The notes under the pieces were generated by a model. The model did no database searches and was not told the DNA's origin. It worked only from the letters and a program-made list of their open reading frames with translations. Positions 17,476-26,487 of a DNA stretch of 64,000 bases are shown here, piece after piece. Where the stretch lies: the NCBI GenBank assembly GCA_020849275.1, contig JADLGO010000057.1, positions 27,241 to 91,240 of the forward strand, read 5' to 3'. The stretch is from Chthonomonadales bacterium. GTDB lineage: Bacteria; Armatimonadota; Chthonomonadetes; Chthonomonadales; CAJBBX01. The position numbers were made by a program, and so were the translations under genes. How positions within the stretch are numbered: the stretch's first letter is position 1; the number at the start of each line of letters is the position of its first letter.

Positions 17476-20025
17476 GTGGACTGGCACGCACGCTGGATCT
17501 GGGAGGACGGCGCGGCGCGGCCGCGTGACCGATACGTCTACTTCCGACGCGAGATGGACCTGCCTGCGGTTGGGCCAGGCGGCGCCCGGGCGCGCGTATG
17601 CGCCGACAGCCGCTACAAGCTATGGGTGAATGGCGCCTTCGCCTGCCACGGACCGGCCCGCGGCGACGCGCGCCACGTCTGTTACGACGAGCCCATCCTC
17701 GACGGCCTCCTTCGGCCTGGTCGCAACGCGGTGGCAGCTCTCGTCTCGTTCCCCGGCATCGGCACGTGCTCGGCGATGGTGGGCCGGCCGGGCTTCCTGT
17801 TCCAGTGCCGCATGGAGCACGAGGCAGGCGGGACCGTGATGGCCACGAACGCCGAGTGGCGGTGCCTGGCCGCGCCCTACGTGCCTGGCGCCGACCGCAT
17901 GAGCATTCAGCTTCCGTTTCCCGAGGACTTCGACGCATGCGCCGAGCCCGAGGGTTGGACGGAGCCTGGCTTCGACGACTCGCGCTGGCGGCCGGCGTTC
18001 GAGGTGAGCGACGCCGAGGGCGGCCTCTGGCAGGGCCTGCGCCCCCGCGACATTCCGCTGCCGGCCTACCGCGCGGGCCCGGCGGCGCGCCTCTTCTATG
18101 CGGCGCGCCGCATAGCGTGCGCCGACCGCGCCCGACCCGGCGAGACGCCAGCGGAGGCGATGGCGCGGGCCACGCACCTCGCCCCCGCGAACGACGGGGC
18201 CGTCGCGCCAGCGCCAGATGGGACGCTCACCATCGCACCGACCCCGCCTGGCGTCGGCCTATCGGTCGCTCTGGACTTCGGTCGCGAGCTGAGCGGCTTC
18301 GCCTGGTTGGAGGCCGACGCGGCGAGCGAGATGTGCGTCGAGGTGGGCTACAGCGAGCGCGTCGAGGACGACGGGACCGTGAACCCGGACCACTCTGGCG
18401 GCTGCGACGTGCACTACGCCGACCGCGTGAGGCTGCGGCCCGGCCCGCAGCGATGGGAATCGTTCCACCCGCGCGCCCTCCGCTACATGCGTCTCGACTT
18501 CCGCGAAGTGCCGAAGCCGCTCGTCGTGCGCTGCGGCGTCCAGACATCTGGTTACCCGGTGGAACCGCGGGGCGCGTTCGAGTGCTCCGACGCCTTGCTC
18601 AACCGTATATGGGAAGTGGGGCGCGAGACGGCCGCGCTCTGCATGGACGACGCGTTCATGGACTGCCCGTGGCGCGAGCGCGGTCAGTGGCTCGCCGATG
18701 CGCGCGTACAGGCCCTCGTGGCGGCCTACGCCTTTGGCGACCACGCTCTGGCGCGCAGGGCGTGGATCCAGTTCGCCGAGAGCCAGCAGGCGCTCGATGC
18801 CTTCGACGGAGGCGCCGCGCCGCCGCCGCACCACGCGGAGCCCTGGATCAAGGGGCTCTATCCAGCCGCGCCGCCGTTCGACACCGTGCTGCCGACCTTT
18901 GGCTGCATCTGGCTGAGCGCCGCCTGGGAGCACTTCCTTCTCACCGGCGACCAGGCGCTGCTCGGTGTGCTCTGGCCGGCGGTCGATCGGCTCGTGCGGC
19001 TTCTGGCGACGAAGGAGAGCCCCGACGGGCTCCTTCACAACCTGCCGGGATGGGTCTTCGTGGACTGGGCCCAACTCGACCCGCGCGGCGAGGCGACCCA
19101 CGTCAACGCGTTCTACTACGCAGGTCTTCGGGCGGCGGCGCGCATCGCCCGGGCGGTCGGCCGGCGGGACCGCGGCGAGGATCTGGACCTGCGAGCGGCC
19201 GGCGTGCGCGACGCCGTCAACGACCTGCTCTGGAACGCGGCACGGGGCGTCTACGCGGATGCGAGGGTCGACGGGGCGCTCTCCACCGTGGTGAGTGAGC
19301 AGGCGAACCTGCTGTGCGTGGCGACTGGCCTGGCTGAGCCGGAGCAGGCCACGCGCGTGCTCGAGGCGTTCGGCGGCGGCGCGGCCCCGGAGGCATCCGT
19401 CCGCATCGCCACGCCCTACTTCGCCTTCTACCGCATGCGCGCGCTCTATGCGGCGGGACGCGACGCCGAGGCCCTGGATGACACGCGCCGCGAATGGGGG
19501 CCAATGCTCGCGCGCGGCGCCACGGCCTTCTGGGAGCAGTACGAGCCGCGGTGGAGCCTCTGCCATGCGTGGAGCGCCGCGCCCACCTACGACCTGCCGG
19601 CCGAGGTCGCCGGCATCCGGCCGCTGCAGCCGGGGTTCGAGGAGTTCACGGTGCACCCGCGCCCGGCCGATCTCACCTGGATGCGCGCGGTGGTGCCGAC
19701 GGTGCGAGGCGACATCCGCCTGGCCTGGCACCAGCGCACGGACCGACCATTCGTCGACGCGATGGGCGCGGCGGCGCCGCCGGCCCACACCGAGCCTGCC
19801 ATCGCCCTCTATCTGACCGTGCCGCGCGGCGCGCGCGCCCATGTGGCGCTGCCGGTACATGGCGTGACAGACCCCGTGATCGGCATCAACGGTGCCATCC
19901 TCTTTGCCTGCGGCGCGCGCGCCGATGCGCTCGGCGCGCGCCACCTGAGCGTGGAGGACGGACTGCTCCGGTTCGAGGCGCCGCCCGGTCGCTTCGATGT
20001 GGAGGTGCGGCGCGGCGGGCCGTGA
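17476..20025 (+). CDS. Alpha-L-rhamnosidase-like glycoside hydrolase (GH78 type)
   Basis: An 849-residue enzyme without an obvious signal peptide. The N-terminal beta-sandwich (WIWEDGAARPRDRYVYFRRE, then ADSRYKLWVNG) is the usual GH78 accessory domain. A second beta domain with FGRELSGFAWLEADA precedes the (alpha/alpha)6 catalytic domain, which opens with FECSDALLNRIWEVGRET and carries DCPWRERGQWLADAR, the hallmark region with the catalytic acid neighbourhood in rhamnosidases. The C-terminal cap has IRPLQPGFEEFTVHP. GTG 17476 was chosen because GAGGAGGA ends 6 bases upstream. Rhamnose would need its own isomerase; the window instead has xylose, fucose and lyxose isomerases further on. The exact linkage cleaved is unknown. 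Confidence 0.85.
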   Translation: MDWHARWIWEDGAARPRDRYVYFRREMDLPAVGPGGARARVCADSRYKLWVNGAFACHGPARGDARHVCYDEPILDGLLRPGRNAVAALVSFPGIGTCSAMVGRPGFLFQCRMEHEAGGTVMATNAEWRCLAAPYVPGADRMSIQLPFPEDFDACAEPEGWTEPGFDDSRWRPAFEVSDAEGGLWQGLRPRDIPLPAYRAGPAARLFYAARRIACADRARPGETPAEAMARATHLAPANDGAVAPAPDGTLTIAPTPPGVGLSVALDFGRELSGFAWLEADAASEMCVEVGYSERVEDDGTVNPDHSGGCDVHYADRVRLRPGPQRWESFHPRALRYMRLDFREVPKPLVVRCGVQTSGYPVEPRGAFECSDALLNRIWEVGRETAALCMDDAFMDCPWRERGQWLADARVQALVAAYAFGDHALARRAWIQFAESQQALDAFDGGAAPPPHHAEPWIKGLYPAAPPFDTVLPTFGCIWLSAAWEHFLLTGDQALLGVLWPAVDRLVRLLATKESPDGLLHNLPGWVFVDWAQLDPRGEATHVNAFYYAGLRAAARIARAVGRRDRGEDLDLRAAGVRDAVNDLLWNAARGVYADARVDGALSTVVSEQANLLCVATGLAEPEQATRVLEAFGGGAAPEASVRIATPYFAFYRMRALYAAGRDAEALDDTRREWGPMLARGATAFWEQYEPRWSLCHAWSAAPTYDLPAEVAGIRPLQPGFEEFTVHPRPADLTWMRAVVPTVRGDIRLAWHQRTDRPFVDAMGAAAPPAHTEPAIALYLTVPRGARAHVALPVHGVTDPVIGINGAILFACGARADALGARHLSVEDGLLRFEAPPGRFDVEVRRGGP

Positions 20026-20072
20026 GACGCGCGGTCAGGCGTCTCGACGCCGGCATTCGGGGAGGTACGGCC

Positions 20073-21281
20073 ATGCGCACGGCGATCGATGTCGGGCTCG
20101 TAGTGGTATGGCTTCTGGTGGCCGGGACAGCGCGCGCCGACCTCGGCGCGCTCGACCCGCTCGCCCGGCCGACAACACGGATCGGGCCGGGCTTCACTCT
20201 CGCGCTCGACGTGTCGGTGCGCGGCACCTCCGAGGAGGAGCTCTGCGGCCAGTTTGCACTCGACGGTGAGGCGCGGCTCCAGCTCACCATCGGTCGCAGC
20301 CCCATCGACCGGGTGCGCCTCGACGGGGCCACGGCCTCCGAGGCGCGCGCCCGAATCCTGGCCGCCATTCGCAAGTTCTTCGCCGTCGAGCCGGAGGTCC
20401 GCGTCGGCATCGCCCGCATCCCGCGGATCCGCGTGCTGGTGGAGGGCGCTACCTTCCGCAGCGGCCCGCTCAGCCTGCCCGTGGGCGCGCGCCTCTCCGA
20501 TGCGCTCGCGAGCACCGGCTACCACCCGAACGCCGACCTTGAGCGAATTGAGGTGCGACGGATCGACGCAGACGGGTCGCACATTCTGCTTCGCCCGAAC
20601 TTCGCGGCGGCGCTAGAGAGGCCGGGCGACAACGCGCGAAACGACCCGCTCCTGCGGATGGCCGACCGCATCGTGATCCCGGTGGGCGCAGTCCCGGTCC
20701 AGCAGCGCACCGTGGTGGTGCTGGGCGACGTGAAGCGGCCGGGGACAGTCCCCTACCGCCCGGGAATGGCGGTGCGCGACGCGCTCGAGAACGCGCAGGG
20801 CCTGCTCCCGAGCGCGGACGTTGAGCGCGTCGTGATCCGACGCCTGAAGGGCAACGAGGTCCTCACCGTCAACGCCGAGCGCGCCCTGGCGCTCGCTCCC
20901 ACCGACAACCTGGCCCTCCAGCCCGACGACACGGTGGTGGTCGCGACTCGCGACTCGGGCCTGCGCTACGCGGTGGTCGGTGAGGTGGCGGCGCCGCGCA
21001 CGTTCGACTACTCCGAGCCCGTGCCACTCATGCGCGCGATCGGCGACGCCGGCGGACTGAAGCCGCAAGCGGACCGGCGCAACGTCGTCGTCATCCGAGG
21101 CATGTTGCGCGACCCGGCGGCGGCCCAGCCGATGCCGGTCGATCTCGACCGCATCGCTCGCGGCGAGACCCCCGACATCGTGCTGGGGCCCGGCGACATG
21201 GTGCAGGTATCCGCGCGGCGCAAGGCATCGTCGCCGCTGATCGATATCGGCATGTTCCTGCTGCGGCTCTTCGTCTTCTGA
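20073..21281 (+). CDS. Polysaccharide-export protein with SLBB repeats (Wza-like)
   Basis: 402 residues. A signal peptide (MRTAIDVGLVVVWLLVAGTARA) is followed by a Poly_export domain (IGPGFTLALDVSVRGTSEE) and two to three SLBB beta-grasp domains, visible as VLGDVKRPGTVPYRPGMAVR and VVGEVAAPRTFDYSEPVPL, each ending in a P-x-D-x-V type turn (LQPDDTVVV and LGPGDMVQV). This is the layout of Wza-like outer-membrane export proteins, but the C-terminus ends in a short hydrophobic stretch (IDIGMFLLRLFVF) in place of a typical Wza helix. There is no lipobox Cys. The ATG at 20073 has GGGGAGGT 7 bases upstream. It probably serves exopolysaccharide secretion together with the downstream glycosyltransferase, although no Wzc-type kinase is in the window. 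Confidence 0.87.
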   Translation: MRTAIDVGLVVVWLLVAGTARADLGALDPLARPTTRIGPGFTLALDVSVRGTSEEELCGQFALDGEARLQLTIGRSPIDRVRLDGATASEARARILAAIRKFFAVEPEVRVGIARIPRIRVLVEGATFRSGPLSLPVGARLSDALASTGYHPNADLERIEVRRIDADGSHILLRPNFAAALERPGDNARNDPLLRMADRIVIPVGAVPVQQRTVVVLGDVKRPGTVPYRPGMAVRDALENAQGLLPSADVERVVIRRLKGNEVLTVNAERALALAPTDNLALQPDDTVVVATRDSGLRYAVVGEVAAPRTFDYSEPVPLMRAIGDAGGLKPQADRRNVVVIRGMLRDPAAAQPMPVDLDRIARGETPDIVLGPGDMVQVSARRKASSPLIDIGMFLLRLFVF

Positions 21282-21403
21282 TCTCGCCGGGGCAGGCCGC
21301 GCAACCGCGGCGCCGCCGCGCTCGTCCGTTGGGATGAGTGACCCGCGCGGATGGGCGTCGCCCTCGCCCGATCTGCTACAATACGCCGGTTGGAGAGGCC
21401 GCG

Positions 21404-22528
21404 TTGAGGATAGTTGAGGCGCATGAAGGCGACGCGCTCAGGACGCTGCGCGACGAGTGGAGGGCACTCGTCGAGCGGTGCGAGGGCGCGACGATCTACC
21501 AGACCTGGGAATGGAACGAGGCGTGGTGGCGCGTGTTCGGCGCCCGCAAGCGCCTGCGATTGCTCGCGGCGCGCGAGGGCGACGCGCTCGTCGGCCTCGC
21601 GCCCCTCTACGTGAGCCGCCACCTGGGCACGCCTCTACGGCGGCTGGCCTTCGTGGGTACTGGCCTGTCCGATTACCTCGACGTCATCGCTCCGCGGGGT
21701 GTGGCGCCGCGGGTGTGCGCGCTCGTCCTGCGCCACCTCGCCGAGCGCCGAGACCATGACCTGGCCGACCTGCAGCAGCTTCGCCCCGACGCGGCCATGC
21801 TCGAGCTTGGCCGCTGTCACCGAGAGGCTCTGCACGGTGCAGGTCATGCCATCCTCGTTGCGCAGGAGCCATGCCCCTACGTCGCGCTGCCGCCGACGTG
21901 GGACGAGTACGCCGCGCGGCTGGGCAGGAAGATGCGCTCCAACATCGGCTACCAGGAACGGCTGCTCGGCCGCGCGTTTGAGCGCGTCGAGAACCGGTTG
22001 GCCGGCGCGGACGACCTACATGCGGCGATGGACGATCTCTTCGTGCTCCATCAACGGCGCTGGCGAGCGCGAATGCTGCCCGGGGTGCTCGGCGGAGGCT
22101 CGAGGCGCGCGTTCCACCGCCTCGTGGCGGAGCGGTTCGCGGAGCGCGGATGGCTCCGCCTGCACACGCTGCGCCTTGACGGGCGCGCCGCCGCTGCCCT
22201 CTACTGCTTCGCGTACCGCGGGCGCTACGGCTACTACCTGGGCGGCTTCGACCCGGAGCTCGCGCGCTACAGCCCCGGCACCGTCCTGACCGCCGCCGCC
22301 ATCCGGCAGGCGATCGCCGAGGGATGCCAGGAGTTCGACTTCCTGCGCGGGCACGAGCCGTACAAGTACCGGTGGCAGCCGGAGGAGCGCGTCAACCATC
22401 GGCTCCTGCTGTCGCGGCCGCGCAGCGTCCGATCGCACGCGATGCTGAGGCTCAACCACCTCGAGCGATACGTGGAGGTGCGCGCCAAGGGCTTTGCCGA
22501 GCGACGGGGGAGGAGCAAGACGGAATGA
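21404..22528 (+). CDS. GNAT-fold acetyltransferase/FemAB-like protein (BioF2/CelD type)
   Basis: About 374 residues, with the arrangement of the CelD/BioF2-type GNAT family: WNEAWWRVFGARKRLRLLAA in the N-terminal half and, in the C-terminal half, LDGRAAAALYCFAYRGRYGYYLGGFDPEL followed by EFDFLRGHEPYKYRW, which is the family signature. Such proteins occur in exopolysaccharide clusters and are thought to acylate sugars, or to transfer amino acids in FemAB relatives. TTG 21404 was taken as start because GGAGAGG lies 5 bases upstream; the frame can be extended to a GTG at 21338. A TACAAT hexamer at 21377-21382 could be a -10 element but has no good -35. The stop overlaps the next start as ATGA. 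Confidence 0.82.
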   Translation: MRIVEAHEGDALRTLRDEWRALVERCEGATIYQTWEWNEAWWRVFGARKRLRLLAAREGDALVGLAPLYVSRHLGTPLRRLAFVGTGLSDYLDVIAPRGVAPRVCALVLRHLAERRDHDLADLQQLRPDAAMLELGRCHREALHGAGHAILVAQEPCPYVALPPTWDEYAARLGRKMRSNIGYQERLLGRAFERVENRLAGADDLHAAMDDLFVLHQRRWRARMLPGVLGGGSRRAFHRLVAERFAERGWLRLHTLRLDGRAAAALYCFAYRGRYGYYLGGFDPELARYSPGTVLTAAAIRQAIAEGCQEFDFLRGHEPYKYRWQPEERVNHRLLLSRPRSVRSHAMLRLNHLERYVEVRAKGFAERRGRSKTE

Positions 22529-22878
22529 AGGGGCTGCTGTTCCTGCTCGTGCTCGCGCTGCTAGCGCTCAGCGTCTGGAACCAGATGGAGATCCGGTGGC
22601 TGCGGCAGGATATCCGGACGCTCAGCGGCAAAGTAGAGCGGCAGCAAGCCTCCGAGGGCCCCGTGGAGCAGGCGATGGCTGCGGTGGTTGCGGCGCGGGC
22701 CGCCGCCGTCGGCCTCGACGCCGGGCGCGCGCGCACCACCCTGGAAGCGGCCCACCGTCGCCTGACCGAGGCCGCTGGATCGGCGGGCCAGAGGGCGCAG
22801 CCCGCCCTGCGCTGGCTTGAGGCCGAGATGGCCGACCTGAGTCGCCGGGCCGGAGAGGGCAGTCGCCCCCATCCTTGA
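22525..22878 (+). CDS. Small membrane-anchored coiled-coil protein
   Basis: 117 residues, starting in an ATGA overlap with the preceding gene. Residues 1-18 (MKGLLFLLVLALLALSVW) form one membrane anchor or uncleaved signal. The rest is helical and Ala-rich with heptad-like spacing (WLRQDIRTLSGKVERQQ, then LEAAHRRLTEAAG), so a coiled coil facing the periplasm is likely. I do not recognise a family. The overlap suggests it is made together with the acyltransferase-like protein; nothing in the sequence shows what it binds. Confidence 0.72.
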   Translation: MKGLLFLLVLALLALSVWNQMEIRWLRQDIRTLSGKVERQQASEGPVEQAMAAVVAARAAAVGLDAGRARTTLEAAHRRLTEAAGSAGQRAQPALRWLEAEMADLSRRAGEGSRPHP

Positions 22879-22918
22879 GCGATCCCGAGGTGGCCCGCCG
22901 ATGGAAGGAGGGCTACGA

Positions 22919-23689
22919 GTGCTTTCTTTGCCACCGTACGGTCGCGCCAGACCGGCGGCCCGTCGCGGCGCGGTCCTCGCGGCCGCGTTCGCTCTCTGCG
23001 CCGTGGTGCTGTGGGGCGCCGGGTGCAAGAACACCAACTTCCTGAGTACGCGCCAGGAGGTTAATATCGGCCGACAGGGCGCACAGGCGATCGAGCAGCA
23101 GTACCCGGTCGAGGAGGGCACGCCCGCGGCGCGGCGCGTCGAGCGCATCGGGCAACGACTGCTCGAGCACTCCGACCGACGCGAGGGCGTCCCGTACTCG
23201 TTTCGCGTGATCGACAAGGATGTCGTCAACGCCGTATCGCTTCCAGGCGGCCCGATCTACGTGTTCAAGGGTCTCCTCGACCTGGCAGGCACCGACGAGG
23301 ACGCGCTGGCGGGCGTGATCGCCCACGAGTTGGGGCACATTGACGCGCGCCATGCCGCCAAACAGATGAGTCAGCAGATGGCCGCCAACCTGGGAATTCA
23401 GCTTCTGCTGAAGGGACGCACGGTGCAGGACGTCGCATCGCTCGCGTCCGACCTGCTCGGCCTGAGCTACAGCCGTGACGACGAGTACGAGGCGGACAGC
23501 CGCGGGTTGTCCTACGCTTACAGGGCGGGCTACGACCCGCGGGGCCTCCTGCGCTTCTTTGAGAAGCTGGAGAAACGCGAGGGCCAGGGCGACGGCCCTG
23601 AGTTCCTGGGCACGCATCCGGTTACGCAGAAGCGTGTCGACCGCGCGCAGCGGATCATCGAGACTCAGGCGTACCGGTACGGCCACTAG
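22919..23689 (+). CDS. M48 family metalloprotease, exported (BepA/LoiP-like)
   Basis: About 256 residues. An N-terminal hydrophobic segment (GAVLAAAFALCAVVLWGAGC) ends at a Cys that could be lipidated, though the position -3 residue is Gly, so the lipobox is weak. The zinc site HELGH lies near residue 138, preceded by AGVIAHELGHIDARHAAKQM, and the third ligand region is YEADSRGLSYAYRAGYDP (E of YEAD), typical of M48 peptidases that check outer-membrane proteins. The end, FLGTHPVTQKRVDRAQ, is also conserved in the family. GTG 22919 was chosen because AAGGAGGG lies 6 bases upstream; ATG 22901 would place the same site inside the gene. Confidence 0.9.
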   Translation: MLSLPPYGRARPAARRGAVLAAAFALCAVVLWGAGCKNTNFLSTRQEVNIGRQGAQAIEQQYPVEEGTPAARRVERIGQRLLEHSDRREGVPYSFRVIDKDVVNAVSLPGGPIYVFKGLLDLAGTDEDALAGVIAHELGHIDARHAAKQMSQQMAANLGIQLLLKGRTVQDVASLASDLLGLSYSRDDEYEADSRGLSYAYRAGYDPRGLLRFFEKLEKREGQGDGPEFLGTHPVTQKRVDRAQRIIETQAYRYGH

Positions 23690-23761
23690 CGTGGGCTTGC
23701 GCGCGACGACCCGGGTGACCGACCGCAACCGTGAGCCCTCCGGGCTCGGGGGTGACGCATA

Positions 23762-24538
23762 TTGAAGATTGCCGCGGTGCTGCCTGCCTACAACGAGGCG
23801 AGCCGCATCGCCGACGTCGTGCGCAGCGTGTGCATGGCGCCGTCGATCGCGGAGGTGATCGTCGTAAACGATGGCTCGACGGACGATACGGCCGCCCGCG
23901 TGCGCGCCGTCGGCGGAGCCGTCCTGCTCAGTCTGCCGCACAACCAGGGCAAGGGCGGGGCCATGGCCGCCGGAGCGGATGCCACGGATGCCGACGTGCT
24001 CGTTTTCCTGGACGCCGATTTGCGCGGCCTGCGCCCGGAGCACGTGGAGGCGCTGGTGGCCCCCGTGAAGACGGGCCGCGTGGCGATGGCCGTCGGTAAG
24101 TTCCACGGCGGTCGCCGGATCACGGATTGGTCTCAGCGGCTCGCGCCGAGCATCAGCGGCCAGCGCGCCATCAAGCGCGCGGTCTTCGAGCAGATCCCGG
24201 CGATCGCCTGCGCGCGCTTCGGAGTTGAGATGGCCATCACCCGGTTCTGCCGCCACTACCGCGTGCCGACCGAGACGGTCGTGCTCCGCGGAGTCACGCA
24301 CCCGATGAAGGAGGAGAAACTCGGCTTCGTGCGCGGATGGTCGGCGCGCGGCCGTATGTACACTGAGATCCTGCGGATCATGCTCGATCCCCGCGCGCCC
24401 CGCCGCGCGGAGGTGACGGTGCCGCGCCTTCTCAAGCGCCTATGTCTGAGCCACCTGCGCGACCGGCCCGAGCGCGAGCGCCTGCTGACCTCGCTGCGTG
24501 CAGCCCGCGACGAGTGGCGCAGGCGAGACCCGCCGTAG
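23762..24538 (+). CDS. Glycosyltransferase family 2
   Basis: 258 residues forming a GT-A fold: PAYNEASRIADVVRSV at the start, then the nucleotide-binding VVNDGSTDDTAARV and the metal-binding FLDADLRG (DxD-type). The pattern HNQGKGGAMAAG also matches GT2 enzymes such as those adding sugars to lipid carriers or to polysaccharide. No membrane segment is seen, unlike DPM1-type relatives with C-terminal helices. TTG 23762 is the likely start, with GGGGGTGA about 7 bases upstream. The acceptor is unknown. Position next to SLBB, GNAT-type and uppP genes points to cell-surface glycan synthesis. Confidence 0.88.
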   Translation: MKIAAVLPAYNEASRIADVVRSVCMAPSIAEVIVVNDGSTDDTAARVRAVGGAVLLSLPHNQGKGGAMAAGADATDADVLVFLDADLRGLRPEHVEALVAPVKTGRVAMAVGKFHGGRRITDWSQRLAPSISGQRAIKRAVFEQIPAIACARFGVEMAITRFCRHYRVPTETVVLRGVTHPMKEEKLGFVRGWSARGRMYTEILRIMLDPRAPRRAEVTVPRLLKRLCLSHLRDRPERERLLTSLRAARDEWRRRDPP

Positions 24539-24572
24539 CGCGCCAGAGGACGCAGCGCGGTGAGGAGGGCCC

Positions 24573-25199
24573 GTGGACGCGTTGACGCCCGCACAGAGGG
24601 TGGCGCTGGACGAGCTGGAGGAGGCCTACGTACGCCGGTACGGCGCCGCCATCGAGTTCCTCAAGGCACAGGTCGGAGAGGGCGACGCGTTCGCCAACTC
24701 GGCGGCCCGCTGCATGCTGTCGGACAACGGCGCCTGGTGTGAGTGCATCGACCTGCCGCTGGAGTTCTCGGGTGTCTCCGGCACCCCGTCCGCCTACCGG
24801 CTCGTCGACGAGTGCACGGCCACCGAGGTGCTGCGGCGCTACCATGCCGCGCGGAGGGCAGCCGCGGCTGGCGACGCGCGAATGTACGACCTGTTCGCAC
24901 TCTACGCGCGCGCCGGCGTCGCAAGCCTTGAGGCGGCCTACTTCTACCACTACGAGCGATCGGTCACCTACTCCGGCTCCCACGCCCGCGAAGGCGGCCT
25001 CTTTCGGGCGGACCAGATGCCGCTGTTCTTCCGGTGCAGGGTCGACCTGGCGGTCGGCGAGACGGACCTGCCACTGCGCCGCGGCCTCACGTTCGCGCTG
25101 TCCGGCATCGGCGAAGGCGTGCTGCTCGTCGAAATGGACGAGGAGGGGGTCGACGTGCGCGACCTTGGCGCCGAGCCGCCGAGCACGCTCCCGGCCTGA
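24573..25199 (+). CDS. Hypothetical protein, 208 residues
   Basis: I do not recognise this family. The first half is helical (DALTPAQRVALDELEEAYVRR) and the second half appears beta-rich with repeated aromatic and acidic patches (YFYHYERSVTYSGSHAREGG, then DLAVGETDLPLRRGLTFALS). There is no signal peptide or membrane segment. GTG 24573 has GAGGAGGG 4 bases upstream, so the start is well supported. The gene lies 34 bases after the glycosyltransferase and ends the plus-strand block; terC converges on it with 89 bases between the stops. Confidence 0.7.
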   Translation: MDALTPAQRVALDELEEAYVRRYGAAIEFLKAQVGEGDAFANSAARCMLSDNGAWCECIDLPLEFSGVSGTPSAYRLVDECTATEVLRRYHAARRAAAAGDARMYDLFALYARAGVASLEAAYFYHYERSVTYSGSHAREGGLFRADQMPLFFRCRVDLAVGETDLPLRRGLTFALSGIGEGVLLVEMDEEGVDVRDLGAEPPSTLPA

Positions 25200-25288
25200 G
25201 CGATCCGAGCGCCACGAGGCCATCGCGGCGGCACGGGCGCCTGGGCCCTGGCCGCCGCGCGCGCGGGGCGGCGTCGAGCGAGCCGCCC

Positions 25289-26245
25289 TCAGCCGACTCC
25301 GGTCGCCTCCGCGCCGCCCGTCGCCTCTGCGCCGCCCGTCGCCTCCGCGCGCGTCGCCCACAGCGAGACGGCGACGGCCGTGGCCAGCATCGCCGCGATC
25401 GCTCCCAGCGAGACCCCCGGGTGCAGCTTGAACGGCAGGAGCATCTTCGCGCCCACGAACACCAGGATGCCGACGAGGGCCAGCCGCAGGTACCGGAGCC
25501 GCGCGATGGCGCCGGCCAGCACGAAGTAGAGCGACCGCAGCCCCAGAATGGCGAAGACGTTGGAGGAGACGACGAGCAGCGGGTCGGTGGTCACCGCGAA
25601 GACGGCCGGCAGGCTATCGACCGCGAACAGCAGGTCGGTCATTTCCACCGCCACCAGCGCCAGAAGGAGCGGCGTGGCGTGGAGACGCCCGGACTGCCGG
25701 ACCACAAATGCCTCGCCGTGGTACCCATTGGTCAGCGGAAGGCGCCGGCGAAGCCATCGCAGGAGCGAGCTGTCGCTGGGGTCGGCCTCGTGCTCGCGCT
25801 CTCGCAGCATTCGGATGCCCGTCACGATCAGCAGCACGCCGAACCCATACAGGATCCAGTGGAACCGAGCCACGAGCGCGGTGCCACCCACGATCATGAT
25901 GCCGCGCATCACGATGGCGCCCACGACGCCCCAGAAGAGCACCTTGTGGCGGCTGCCCCGGGGAACGCCGAACCGTGCGAAGAGCACCGCGAAGAGGAAG
26001 ACGTTGTCGACCGAGAGCGACTGCTCGATGACGTAGCCCGTGACGAAGAGGATCCCGTCGTGGGCGCCACGCGACCAGGTCACGAGCGCCGCGTAGCCAC
26101 CGGCGAGCGCGACCCAGGTGAGAGTCCAGGCGAGGGCCTCGCGGAACCCGACGGTGTGGGCGCGCCGGTGCACCACGCCAAGGTCCAGCAGCAGAGGCGG
26201 CACGACCGCGGCGGCGAGCACCGCCCAGAGAGCGCCGTCGGACAA
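25289..26245 (-). CDS. terC: TerC/Alx family membrane protein, riboswitch-controlled manganese exporter candidate
   Basis: About 318 residues with seven or more membrane segments. TerC hallmarks are the acidic helix VIEQSLSVDNVFLFAVLFARF and, in the second half, TDLLFAVDSLPAVFAVTTDP, each placing Asp/Glu in the membrane for metal binding. TerC/Alx proteins export manganese, and the yybP-ykoY aptamer directly upstream (26343-26436) supports that. TTG 26245 was chosen because AAAGGA lies 10-12 bases upstream; a longer frame starting at 26380 would run through the riboswitch. The extreme C-terminus has three copies of an Ala-Thr-Gly-Gly-Ala-Glu-type unit encoded by an 18-base repeat, a tail unlike other TerC proteins. 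It runs in the same direction as glyA, 242 bases downstream of it. Confidence 0.88.
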   Translation of the reverse strand: MSDGALWAVLAAAVVPPLLLDLGVVHRRAHTVGFREALAWTLTWVALAGGYAALVTWSRGAHDGILFVTGYVIEQSLSVDNVFLFAVLFARFGVPRGSRHKVLFWGVVGAIVMRGIMIVGGTALVARFHWILYGFGVLLIVTGIRMLREREHEADPSDSSLLRWLRRRLPLTNGYHGEAFVVRQSGRLHATPLLLALVAVEMTDLLFAVDSLPAVFAVTTDPLLVVSSNVFAILGLRSLYFVLAGAIARLRYLRLALVGILVFVGAKMLLPFKLHPGVSLGAIAAMLATAVAVSLWATRAEATGGAEATGGAEATGVG

Positions 26246-26249
26246 TGGT

Positions 26250-26280
26250 CCGGTTCCTTTCCACGGCCGGGCGGAACCGG
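26250..26280 (-). promoter_or_regulatory. Inverted repeat that can mask the terC ribosome binding site
   Basis: Two 8-base arms, CCGGTTCC at 26273-26280 (minus-strand 5' arm) and GGAACCGG at 26250-26257, pair across a 15-base loop. The 3' arm overlaps the AAAGGA that serves as terC ribosome binding site and ends 4 bases before the TTG start. Folding of this hairpin would block translation, so it is a good candidate for the riboswitch expression platform. Which ligand state favours it cannot be read from the sequence. Confidence 0.6.
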
Positions 26281-26342
26281 TGCCAGGAAGAACAAAGACC
26301 TCCGGCGCCGACCCGAGCCGTCCCTCAAGACGATGGTCAGAC

Positions 26343-26436
26343 CGAAGGTCTCGCTGCTCGCGCGGCGCGCCGGGGACCATGGGTCCCGTATTGACGACAC
26401 GCCGACCGCGCGTTCGCGGCCGCTACTCCCCTTCGC
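26343..26436 (-). ncRNA. yybP-ykoY (Mn2+) riboswitch aptamer upstream of terC
   Basis: On the minus strand the order of conserved elements matches the Mn2+-sensing yybP-ykoY class: GGGGAGTAGC (about 26431-26422), then GTCGTCAATACGGG (about 26398-26385), then AGCGAGACCTT (26355-26345). The closing helix P1 is a perfect CGAAGG/CCTTCG pair (26435-26430 with 26348-26343). GC-rich stems fill the spaces between. The class binds Mn2+ and usually controls TerC/Alx, MntP or P-type ATPase genes, which fits the TerC gene that follows after about 100 bases. Confidence 0.93.
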
Positions 26437-26487
26437 GATGTGGCTGTCGATTGCGACTACGCGGCCGACCCCGCGGCCGGTTCCGAG

